Below, in pieces: positions 1-7,800 of a DNA stretch of 15,578 bases (positions within the stretch are counted from its first letter, which is position 1; each line of letters starts with the position of its first letter). Made by a program: the position numbers and the translations under genes. Under the pieces are notes generated by a model. The model was not told the DNA's origin. It was given only the letters and a program-made list of their open reading frames with translations, and ran no database searches. The stretch lies in contig CAKULY010000036.1 of assembly GCA_934667505.1 (NCBI GenBank), positions 1-15,578 on the forward strand. The letters run 5' to 3'. Source of the DNA: an uncultured Treponema sp. GTDB taxonomy: Bacteria > Spirochaetota > Spirochaetia > Treponematales > Treponemataceae.

Positions 1-78
1 AACGCAAATCATGAAACTTTGCCATTTCCAGCAAGGCATTTGTGCTTGCATAATATTACTCTACGATAACTTAGTGTC

Positions 79-168
79 TTCGGAATTTTTTTTACAGAAA
101 AATCAAAAATCGTAAAAAACATAAAAAATCAAAAAAAAACTGAAAAAAATTGTAAAAAAACTTCCGAA
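79..168. repeat. 17-bp inverted repeat enclosing phased A-tracts
   Basis: Arms at 79-95 (TTCGGAATTTTTTTTAC) and 152-168 (GTAAAAAAACTTCCGAA) are reverse complements with one mismatch. The 56-bp centre is made of A-tracts starting near 98, 105, 114, 123, 131 and 143, and another (154) lies in the right arm. The mean spacing of about 9 bp is close to one helical turn, so the segment is expected to be intrinsically bent. No gene start follows directly on either strand. It could be a curved regulatory or nucleoid-protein site, or a degenerate mobile end; the sequence does not decide. Confidence 0.7.
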
Positions 169-566
169 TTTGTTCATCTGGGTATGATTAATATATTGGA
201 CTACAGGAAGGTGGATTTTCAATAAGTTCTAAATGTCATTGTCGCGCTTGATAGCGCGATGTTTGCATAGCAAACTCGGTTAGAGGTTTCTAAATGATTG
301 TAATATATGCATTTAGATTTTCGAGCCGAGCCCGAAAATGGCACAAAAGATACTTTATGGAAAATCCCTTTTATTCACTGCGTGCGTCGCATGCTTGTGA
401 ACAGGCGTGGTTTTTCAAGTTTTGGAAAACCGCACAAAGTGCAAAAAGAATTTGCAGGATAGATTCTTTTTGCTAAAAGTTTGCAATGCTTGTAAAAACT
501 CAAAAAATCCCGAAAAAACTTTGATTTTTAAGAGATTTTTATAGCATTGCAAGCTTTTTTTATTTA
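169..566. other. gene-free stretch rich in short hairpins
   Basis: No convincing coding sequence is seen here. Perfect or wobble-only stems occur in series: 243-248/253-258 (CGCGCT/AGCGCG), 261-266/270-275 (GTTTGC/GCAAAC), 280-284/289-293, 289-296/310-317 (TCTAAATG/CATTTAGA), 317-323/333-339 (ATTTTCG/CGAAAAT), 380-385/389-394, 407-414/426-433, 441-451/463-473 (GCAAAAAGAAT/ATTCTTTTTGC) and 475-490/543-558. TTCTAAATG is directly repeated at 227-235 and 288-296. The stem at 280-293 and the one at 289-317 share an arm, so they exclude each other. The stretch may encode a structured RNA or be a mosaic of repeat debris; no known RNA family was recognised. Confidence 0.45.
475..558. repeat. 16-bp inverted repeat with T-run, beside Rpn remnant
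   Basis: The arms 475-490 and 543-558 pair over 16 positions with one G-T wobble; the core is TTGCAATGCT/AGCATTGCAA (481-490/543-552). The loop is 52 nt and has its own short complementarity (AAAAATC 503-509 with GATTTTT 523-529 or 534-540). A T-rich stretch follows on the plus strand, so it could act as a terminator-like hairpin in that direction. The coding remnant begins within about 10 nt of the right arm. Confidence 0.6.
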
Positions 567-1067
567 TACGTAGTTTTTATCTGCCTGAGCGACCCGTTCG
601 GCGACGGAAAGGCGGTTTACAATTTTGCAACAAAGGAAGTTGACGGAGAAAGAATTCTGAATGACAGAATCCATAAAGTGATTTATAATGCAAGTGACTT
701 TGAAAAGGCGAAAGAGCCGAAAGTCAGGGCGTTCTTGAAGTTCGTAAAAGAAAGGGCGGCGACAGATTTGTTGACGCACAAGATTCAAGAAGCCGTCGAC
801 ACATGCAAGAATCACCAAAAATGGAGGGCTGAATACATGTTATGGGAAGACCAGGTCACCGAATGGAAAGAGGAAGCCCGCGAAATCGGCAGAACCGAAG
901 GCAAGGCTCAAGGCTTGAAGGAAGGTCTGTCTAAAGGAATTGCAGAAGGCAAAACAGAAACGGCAATCAAACTCATAAAAATGAACCTTTTATCTAGCGA
1001 ACAAATAGCATCTGCAACTCAGCTTCCTTTAGAAGAAGTAAACAGGCTTAAAGAAGAAAATGATTAA
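567..1067 (+). pseudogene. Rpn-family nuclease/putative transposase, 5'-truncated remnant
   Basis: Conceptual translation from about 567 runs YVVFICLSDPFGDGKAVYNF and on to a stop at 1065-1067. The FIC-L-DPFG-GK-VY segment, the later EYM motif, and the charged C-terminal tail with repeated EG-G units (EGKAQG, KEG, KG, EGK) match the C-terminal half of Rpn/PD-(D/E)XK transposase-like proteins. Full members are roughly 280-320 residues. About 165 remain, and the N-terminal nuclease region with the D-E-K active site is missing. The frame is open only from 525 and has no matching upstream sequence. A GTG at 678 could start a 129-aa product, but no ribosome site is evident. I read it as a dead gene fragment. 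Confidence 0.75.
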
Positions 1068-1130
1068 CTTGAACAATAATTTTCAATATACAAACTTTTA
1101 ATAGATTGAAAAATGTTTTAAATTATTCAG

Positions 1131-1165
1131 CCCAAGCTTCGCGTTTTTATGAATTAAAAAAAACG
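1131..1165. repeat. solo copy of the 10625 element end
   Basis: The segment starts CCCAAGCTTCGCGTTTTT and continues into an A-run. It matches 10625-10659 (CCCAAGCTTCGAGTTTTT and onward) at about 30 of 35 positions allowing one gap. Here only one end is seen. The A-run also supplies the T-tract of the terminator-like hairpin for the minus-strand gene ending at 1201. Confidence 0.6.
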
Positions 1166-1198
1166 ATTTGTGCGACTTTTCAGAACTTGAAAAAATCG
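1156..1198 (-). terminator. probable intrinsic terminator after CNNM-like gene 2
   Basis: On the minus strand, starting a few bases after the stop codon at 1201-1203, the sequence forms an outer stem CGATT/AATCG (1194-1198 with 1164-1168) and an inner stem TTTTCA/TGAAAA with a 5-nt loop, followed by eight T residues (complement of 1156-1163). The outer stem is short and carries a bulge, so strength is uncertain, but position and T-run fit the end of the operon. Confidence 0.5.
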
Positions 1199-1200
1199 CT

Positions 1201-2499
1201 TTATTTTTGAGGATTCAGTTTTATCTTTACGCTTTGAATTCGCCTTGAAGCTTGGTCTTCTATAACAAACAAAATTCCGTTCCAAACAAATACTTCTCCA
1301 GTTGAAGGCAGTTCGCCTAGTTTTTCAAGAAGCCAGCCGCCTAAAGTTACAGAGTCTTCGCTTTCTAGGCTGAGCTTTAAAATCGAATTCAAATCTGCAA
1401 GCTTCATGTCGCCAGGAACAATAAATTCATTGGAACTTATAAACTTGATTCTGGATTCAGCAGGAATGTGTTCAATATCTTCATCTGTCATACGTCCAAA
1501 AACAACGCGCATTATGTCATCCATTGTAACAATTCCCGCAGTACAGCCTTGCTCGTTTAAAGCAACCGCAAAATCAGTTCGTTCCTTTCTAAATCTGTAA
1601 AGAAGTTCCAACGCTGAAAAAGTTTCTGGAACAAAAAGAACTCCTTTCATAATGCGGCCGGCATATCCTTCATCAAAAAAACTAGATTTTTCAGAAAAGC
1701 GAGAATTTTCGCTGGAGCCTAACAAAACTGATTTGTAGTGAATTATTCCCACAATCGACTCTTTTGTTTTTTCGTAAACGGGAATAGTGCTTAAACCCGA
1801 CTGAATAAACATTTCTACGACTTGCTTCTTTGTCGCCTGAACAGGAACTGCTTTTATCATTGAGCGGTGTTTCATTATATCGTGAACATTTAAATCGCTG
1901 AACTCAAAAATTTTATTGAGCATTGTTTTCTCAGAATCTTCTAAAGTTCCTTCTGTGGCTCCAAGCTCTATTAAAGTTTTTAATTCTTCTTCCGTAACAA
2001 GCTCGTCATTAGTTTTCCAAAAGCGGCAAGCGAAATTTGAAGCTCCTTTTGAAAGAGCCGAAAACAGCTTGACAATAGGGAAAAATATTTTTTCCAAAAC
2101 CAACAGTGGAAGAGCATTGTGGCAAACCGTTTCGTCCGTGTAGATTCCAGCAGTGGTTTTTGGAACTATTTGCCCAAAAGTTGTTGCAAAGAACGTAATC
2201 AGCAACGTTGCCACACCTACACCGCTGTTTCCTACAATTTGCACTGCAAGAGCAGTCGCCAATGCGCTTGCAAGGGAATTCATAAAATTTGTTCCGACAA
2301 GGACTATTGTTAAAAGTTCATCAATATTATTTTTCAGTTCTGCGGCAATTTTCGCATTTCGCCTTTTTTCTTGAACAAGGCGTTTCATCTTAATCTTTGA
2401 AATAGAAAGAAAAGCTGTTTCCGAGCCACTAAAAAATGCAATGCAGCGGATAATTAAAATCAAGGCGATTAAAATAAACGCAGTTTTTGTGTAATTCAC
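1201..2499 (-). CDS. CNNM/CorC (HlyC) family membrane protein, second of tandem pair
   Basis: This 432-aa protein has the order DUF21/CNNM membrane domain (about 1-175), a linker with EEELKTLIELGATEG-type sequence, a CBS pair (about 200-315) and a CorC/HlyC transporter-associated domain (about 335-425). Family marks seen are SGSETAF near residue 24 and FGQIVPK in the membrane domain. The family is linked to Mg2+/divalent cation transport; the old name 'hemolysin' is not supported by function here. The start is GTG (2497-2499) behind a strong AAGGAGG (2507-2513), and it overlaps the upstream stop in a GTGA. In the second CBS motif the usual DEYGGT is LNEQGCT, and the paralogue next door keeps DEYAGT, so this copy looks more diverged. 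The substrate is not known from sequence. Confidence 0.9.
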   Translation of the reverse strand: MNYTKTAFILIALILIIRCIAFFSGSETAFLSISKIKMKRLVQEKRRNAKIAAELKNNIDELLTIVLVGTNFMNSLASALATALAVQIVGNSGVGVATLLITFFATTFGQIVPKTTAGIYTDETVCHNALPLLVLEKIFFPIVKLFSALSKGASNFACRFWKTNDELVTEEELKTLIELGATEGTLEDSEKTMLNKIFEFSDLNVHDIMKHRSMIKAVPVQATKKQVVEMFIQSGLSTIPVYEKTKESIVGIIHYKSVLLGSSENSRFSEKSSFFDEGYAGRIMKGVLFVPETFSALELLYRFRKERTDFAVALNEQGCTAGIVTMDDIMRVVFGRMTDEDIEHIPAESRIKFISSNEFIVPGDMKLADLNSILKLSLESEDSVTLGGWLLEKLGELPSTGEVFVWNGILFVIEDQASRRIQSVKIKLNPQK

Positions 2500-3761
2500 T
2501 GAACTTCCTCCTTGCTAGAAAGTTTCTTTAAGTGAATTTCTGTAATTCTTCGTTGAAAAACGGCTTTTACAGTAAAGCTCCAGCCTTCAAAGGTAACTGA
2601 ATCACCTACAACAGGCAATCTGTTTAATTTTTCTGTTATCCAGCCGCCTAAAGTTTCATTTACTTCGGAATTTAGTTTTATGCCTATAATATCTTTCATA
2701 TCTAAAAGCAAAGTTGCTCCGTCAAGGTTGAACTCTGTTTTTCCTTTTAACTTTTGAATGTTTGGAGAATTGCGCCAAGGCATATTGTTTTCGTTGGTTC
2801 CAAAGATTTCTCTGTAGATGTCGGACTGCGTAAGCAAGCCGTCTGTGCCGGCGTATTCATCGATTATAATTGCAATCGATTGCCGATTTTCTTGCATTAC
2901 TTGCTGAACGCTTGATATTTTTTTTGAACCTGGAATAAAAAGCGGCGGCCGCATGACTTTTTTCAAGCTAAAATCTTCTGGAGAAAAATTCAGCATATCT
3001 TTTAAGTATAAAACGCCAATTATATTATCTGTACTTTCTTTGTAGACTGGAAAGCGGGAAAATCTTGTGCGCTGCGCAAGTTCAATAATTTGCTTGTAAG
3101 AAAAGTCGTAGCGAACCATGACGATTGAAGTTCTTGGCACCATAACATCGTAAGCTTCCAAATCAGAAAATTTGAAAACGCGGTTCATCATGTTTTTTTC
3201 GCCGTTTTCTAGAATCCCTGTTTCGCCGCCGGCTTCTATAAAGGATTTTATGTCTTCTTCGGAATATAGTTCTTTCTGATTTTTTACATTGACGCCACGA
3301 ATTTTTAAAACTATTCTTGCAAATCCTGTAAACACGATTACTAGAGGCTTTAAAATTATAACAACGATTTTTACAAAAAGCGAAAGAGCGTATGCGATTC
3401 CGTCTGGGTTTCTAGTAGAAATCGCTTTTGGAGTAATTTCGCCAAAAACTAAAAGAATCAGGGTAACTGCAAATGTCGCGTAGCCCACGCCTTTTTGCCC
3501 AAACAGACGCATAGAAACCGCAGTTAAAATCGAAGAAAGAAGAATGTTTACTAAGTCGTTTGCGACTAGCAGCGTGTTTATAAGAATTTCTTTGCGGTCT
3601 AAAAGCTTGCCAACTCGCAGAGCCCTTTTGTCTTTCTTTTTTCTAAGCACTCGCAACCGAAGCTTGTTCATGGAAAGAAAAGCGCTTTCCGAAATAGAAA
3701 ACAGCATCGAAAGCGTTACCAAGAGAATTGAAACTGACAAAAGTCCCGCAAGTTTGGCCAT
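2496..3761 (-). CDS. CNNM/CorC (HlyC) family membrane protein, first of tandem pair
   Basis: This 421-aa protein has a DUF21/CNNM domain with about four hydrophobic segments (near 5-27, 58-84, 93-115, 125-155), the conserved SISESAF (E25) and FGEITPK motifs, then SEEDIKSFIEAGGETG, a CBS pair containing DVMVPR, FSRFPVY and DEYAGTDGLLTQSDI, and a C-terminal CorC/HlyC domain ending in the LGGW and GD-V-F-G patterns. It is probably an inner-membrane Mg2+/divalent cation transport or regulation protein. The ATG start lies 12 nt after the upstream lipoprotein stop. The nearest purine-rich Shine-Dalgarno candidate is inside that upstream gene and somewhat far, so coupled translation is likely. The next gene overlaps by 4 nt. 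The two proteins have the same layout and presumably arose by duplication, and they may form a heteromer (inference). Confidence 0.92.
   Translation of the reverse strand: MAKLAGLLSVSILLVTLSMLFSISESAFLSMNKLRLRVLRKKKDKRALRVGKLLDRKEILINTLLVANDLVNILLSSILTAVSMRLFGQKGVGYATFAVTLILLVFGEITPKAISTRNPDGIAYALSLFVKIVVIILKPLVIVFTGFARIVLKIRGVNVKNQKELYSEEDIKSFIEAGGETGILENGEKNMMNRVFKFSDLEAYDVMVPRTSIVMVRYDFSYKQIIELAQRTRFSRFPVYKESTDNIIGVLYLKDMLNFSPEDFSLKKVMRPPLFIPGSKKISSVQQVMQENRQSIAIIIDEYAGTDGLLTQSDIYREIFGTNENNMPWRNSPNIQKLKGKTEFNLDGATLLLDMKDIIGIKLNSEVNETLGGWITEKLNRLPVVGDSVTFEGWSFTVKAVFQRRITEIHLKKLSSKEEVQ
2507..2513 (-). promoter_or_regulatory. strong ribosome binding site deciding a GTG start
   Basis: AAGGAGG on the minus strand lies 7 nt before the GTG at 2499. 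No ATG is placed as well, so this site supports the GTG start and the 4-nt overlap with the upstream gene. Confidence 0.8.
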
Positions 3762-3773
3762 TATTTATAAATT

Positions 3774-4793
3774 TTATTTTCCTTCCGCAGAAGACGAAAG
3801 CTGAGCTGTATATTCTTCTTTTGCTTTATTAATCGCGGCGATTGTCTCTTGAATTTTTGGAGCAAGAGAGCTTTCTGGAGCCGCATCAAAGGCTTTTTGA
3901 TAAAGTCCAATTACTTTATCAAACTGAACGGTATTTGAATGCATCGCAATTGTTGCGGCATAGCACAAAAGTTCCTGCTTTGTTTCTGCAGAAAGTCTTT
4001 CGTCTTCAACGCGCTTTTCATAAACGGAAACCGCTCCATCTATGTCCAGCTTCATAATGCACGAATATGCTTCCGCATTAATTGATTCTGCAAGATATTT
4101 TTCTACAAGTCCGCTTTCATTTTTCTTATCCAAAGAAAGAATCGCCTTGTGGATTTGCGTTTCACCGATTCTGTTTGATTCTGGCAAAGATTCGTAAAGC
4201 GCGTCAAACGCAGCAACTTTTTCAAGCGCAGAACCTTTTTTGGTAGCGGCAATCAAGTCGTTCCTGTATTTGATTTCTGTTTCATAAGTTTTTAGAATTT
4301 GAACGTAAGCATCTACGTTTTCGCTCGCATAGTCAAAATTTACGTCGGCAATGTAATAGCCTTCGCTTGAAATAAGTCTTGCGCAAGGCGTTTCGTTTCC
4401 GCAAAGGAAGTGGTCCGCTATAAAAAACTTCCTGTCAAGGAGCTTTTTGTCTTTTTCGTAGGCTTTTCTTTCTTTTTCTGATGCATTTTCATCCAAAGAT
4501 GAAAGCCTGTCTTTTATGTTGGTAAAATCAAAAAACAGGCATACAAAGTCTTTTTTTACGGCTTTAGAAAAACTGTTGTCTTTTTTTACAAGAGCGTCTA
4601 ATGCCTTTGCAGTGACTTCCAAATCTGTATCCGAAGACAAAAGCAGTAAAATTGTTCTATTGCCAGACTTTGCGGCTTTTAATGCTGAATCGTAATCCGT
4701 ATACCAGCCATTTATCATGTTCTTGTTTCCGCAAGAAACAAAAATTGACAGAATTGCTGCCATCGCAATCAAAATAAAAAAATTCTTTTTCAT
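3774..4793 (-). CDS. exported lipoprotein, thioredoxin-like N-domain plus TPR-like helices
   Basis: This is a 339-aa protein from the ATG at 4791-4793. That start gives a clean signal, MKKNFFILIAMAAILSIFVS then Cys21, a spirochaete-type relaxed lipobox. An in-frame upstream start at 4865 would add 24 residues ahead of the signal peptide and is unlikely. Residues 30-170 (W-TDYDSALKAAKSGNRTILLL, later TPCARLISSEGYYIADV) resemble the thioredoxin-like domain of periplasmic DUF255/thioredoxin_7-type proteins, but the CxxC position reads SSDTD, so it should be redox-inactive. Residues of about 180-330 are helical, TPR-like repeats. A GGGG-containing ribosome site (4798-4804) sits right behind a 17-bp hairpin. 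No specific function is recognised; a scaffold or chaperone role at the envelope is a guess. Confidence 0.8.
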   Translation of the reverse strand: MKKNFFILIAMAAILSIFVSCGNKNMINGWYTDYDSALKAAKSGNRTILLLLSSDTDLEVTAKALDALVKKDNSFSKAVKKDFVCLFFDFTNIKDRLSSLDENASEKERKAYEKDKKLLDRKFFIADHFLCGNETPCARLISSEGYYIADVNFDYASENVDAYVQILKTYETEIKYRNDLIAATKKGSALEKVAAFDALYESLPESNRIGETQIHKAILSLDKKNESGLVEKYLAESINAEAYSCIMKLDIDGAVSVYEKRVEDERLSAETKQELLCYAATIAMHSNTVQFDKVIGLYQKAFDAAPESSLAPKIQETIAAINKAKEEYTAQLSSSAEGK

Positions 4794-4806
4794 AAAATTC
4801 CCCTGT

Positions 4807-4853
4807 AAGCAAGATAAAAACAGACGCCATTTCCAGCTGTTTTTATCTTGCTT
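4807..4853 (-). promoter_or_regulatory. perfect 17-bp hairpin in the leader of the lipoprotein gene
   Basis: AAGCAAGATAAAAACAG (4807-4823) and CTGTTTTTATCTTGCTT (4837-4853) are perfect reverse complements around a 13-nt loop. On the transcribed minus strand the stem ends 2 nt before the AGGGGAA ribosome site of the 3774-4793 gene and is not followed by a T-run, so it is not a normal terminator for purL. It may protect the mRNA 3' of purL, insulate the two cistrons or limit ribosome access. Confidence 0.6.
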
Positions 4854-4888
4854 CTTTTCTTTCAACCTGTTTAATAAAATTAAAAATC

Positions 4889-7800
4889 CTACTTAAAATA
4901 TCTTACGCCGGCGGCAAATAAGTTTTGGCAACTGTTTTCAAATTCGTTTTTAAGCGGATTTCCTACGACGTTCTTTAAGAGATCGCAGCTTGCGCCGTTT
5001 AAGTCAGTTCCTACGGTTCGTTCACTGTGACCCATTTTTCCTAGAACGTGCCCATCAGGACTTGTCATTCCTTCAATTGCAAACAAAGAACCATTAGGAT
5101 TGTCCGGCTCCGTTATTGCAGGATTTCCATACTCGTCTACATACTGCGAATAAATCTGTCCATTTGTAAAAAGATGCTCTGCAAGCTGTTTGTCAATTAC
5201 AACGCGGCCTTCTCCATGGCTTATAGGCACTAAGTGAAGGCGAGAATCCACAACAGTAGAATCCATTGCCCAAGGACTTGTCGCGCTTACCATTCTAGTT
5301 CTTACCACACGGCTGATGTGGCGGCCAATTTTATTAAACGTGAGCGTTGGCATTTGAGCGGAAGGCTCTCTTATTTCGCCATAAGGAACAAGACCAGTTT
5401 TTATAAGAGCCTGGAAACCGTTGCAAATTCCTAGGACAAGACCGTTCCGCTTTTTTAGAAGATTCATAACTTCTTGCGAAATTTGCTGCTCGCGAAGAAC
5501 GTTTGCTATAAATTTTCCAGAACCGTCTGGTTCGTCTCCGGCGCTAAATCCTCCTGCAAGCGCAAGGATTTGAGTCTGTTTCAACTCTTCTTGCAAAGTC
5601 TGCAAACTAGAAGCTAGCGCAGATGGAGTGTTGTTTGCAAAAACTATAATTTTTGTTTCTGCTCCAGCAAGATTAAACGCTCTTGCCATGTCAAATTCGC
5701 AGTTTGTGCCAGGGAAAACAGGAATAAGAACTCTAGGCTTTTTTATAGGATTTGCAAAAACAGGATTTTTGCGAATATCCGTCAACGATTTGTGCGTCTT
5801 TTTTGCAAAATCTGGCAAAGGTTCTTGAACTTCAGCACCGCTTACTCTTGGAAATACTTTGTTCAGCTTCGATTCCCAAGCGCTTTCCGCATCTGCAAGA
5901 GAAATTTTTACATTTGGAATATCTTCTGCGCAAACTTCAATTTCTTCGCTTAAAACTGTTTGCCCTATTTCAAACAGTGTGCCTTCTGCAAAAATTGATT
6001 TATCAAGTTTTTTTTCTGTCTCTACAATTATTGAACCATAAAGCGGAGTGAACAAATCTTTAGCAAGAGGTTTTGACCTTTCTTCCAAAGCTATTGCCGT
6101 CGCAGAAAGCGGAACATTTGTAATCTTTGCTCCAATTCTGTTTCCCATAGCCATTTTAGTTACCGCTTCTGCAATTCCGCCTGCGCAAATTGGATACATT
6201 GCAGAAATCATTCCGCTAGAATTTAAATTGTACAGAGCATTTGAATTTTTTGTAAATGCGCTAAAATCTGGCGCAAGTTCATTTGAATAAGGAACTGTTA
6301 CAAGGTAAAGATTGTCTCCTGCCTTTTTAAAAGAGCCGCTTGTAACATTTTTTACTTCATCGTGATTTACAGCAAAGCTTACAAGCGTGTGCGGAACGTT
6401 TATATGAACAAAAGTTCCGCTCATGGAATCTTTTCCGCCAATTGAAGCGCAACCCATTGCAGACTGCGCGTCTACAGAACCCAAAAGGGCAGCCGCTGGA
6501 TAGCCCCAAGTTTTTTCATCAACTGCGCGTCCAAAAAATTCCTGAAAAGAAAGGCGGCTTTTATCTGCCTTTGCACCCATGCAAGCAATTTTCGCAAGAG
6601 AACTTAGGACTGCTGTTTGCGCGCCATGCCAAGGCGACCATTGTCCTACGCGAGGGTCGTAGCCAAAAGCCATAAAACTTACTGTAGAAGTTTCATAAGG
6701 GCTTACAACAGGAATTTTTGCGCACATTCCAGCTTCAGGTGTGCTTTGATACTTTCCACCGTAAGGAAATAGGACTGTGGAAGAACCGATTGAGCCGTCA
6801 AAGCGTTCAGAAAGCCCTCTCTGCGAGCAACAAGCAAGGTCTTTGATATTTGCATACCAAGCATCGCAAAGAGCTTGCGAATTGCCGCCTTTTTTAAGCT
6901 CGTTCTTTACAGAATCCAAAGGATTTACCAAAGGGCTTTCCTTCTGAACAGCAGGACTTTCAATTAACGCGCTGGCTTCGTGGTGCGCTCCAGCCGCATC
7001 TAGGAATTCACGGCTGAGGTTTACAATCGTTTTTCCTCTCCATTTTATAATCAGCCGGTTTGTATCAGTAACATCTGCAACTTTTACAGCAGTAAGATTT
7101 TCTTTTTCAGCTTCTTCAATAAACTTTTGAGCATCTTTTGCGCGGACAACAACGGCCATTCGTTCCTGGCTTTCAGAAATTGCAAGTTCAGTTCCGTTTA
7201 GACCTTCGTATTTTTTAGGAACCACATCAAGATTTATTTCAAGTCCAGGAGCAAGTTCTCCAATTGCAACTGAAACGCCGCCTGCGCCAAAGTCGTTGCA
7301 CCTGCGAATCATAAGGCTAACTTCTTTGTTTCTAAAAAGACGCTGGATTTTTCGCTCTTCAACGGCGTTGCCTTTTTGAACTTCGGCTGCAGCGTTTGTA
7401 ACAGATTTTTCAGTATGAATTTTAGAAGAGCCTGTAGCACCGCCTATGCCGTCGCGGCCAGTTCCGCCACCAAGAAGAATTACAACATCGCCCGCTTCAG
7501 GCCGTTCGCGCATTACAGTATTTTCTGGAGCGGCTGCAATTACGGCTCCCAGCTCCATTCGCTTTGCAACATAGCCAGGGTGATAAAGCTCAGTAACCTG
7601 CCCAGTTGTCAGGCCTATTTGGTTTCCGTAAGAGGCGAACCCCTGCGCAGCTTCGCGGCAGATTTTTATCTGAGGCAATTTGCCTTTCATCGTTTCGCTA
7701 AGAGGAACGGTAGGGTCAGAAGCCCCGGTAACACGCATTGACTGGTAAACCCAAGAACGCCCAGAAAGAGGGTCGCGGATTGCTCCTCCAATACAGGTTG

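Noticed and set aside
1..51. Minus-strand open frame from ATG at 49-51 (MQAQMPCWKWQSFMIC) running off the window
   Set aside because: Only 17 codons are visible, with no ribosome site. It may continue outside the window but cannot be supported here.
95..160. Repeated A-tracts read as a CRISPR-like or tandem repeat array
   Set aside because: Units are simple A-runs of varying length without a conserved repeat of 20 or more bases or unique spacers.
294..476. Plus-strand 60-aa reading frame starting ATGATTGTAATATATGC
   Set aside because: It has no ribosome site, shows no family resemblance and is built almost entirely from hairpin arms of the structured stretch.
4807..4853. Hairpin read as a rho-independent terminator of purL
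   Set aside because: On the minus strand it is followed by ACAGGGG, not by T residues. The T-rich side faces the plus strand, where no gene ends.
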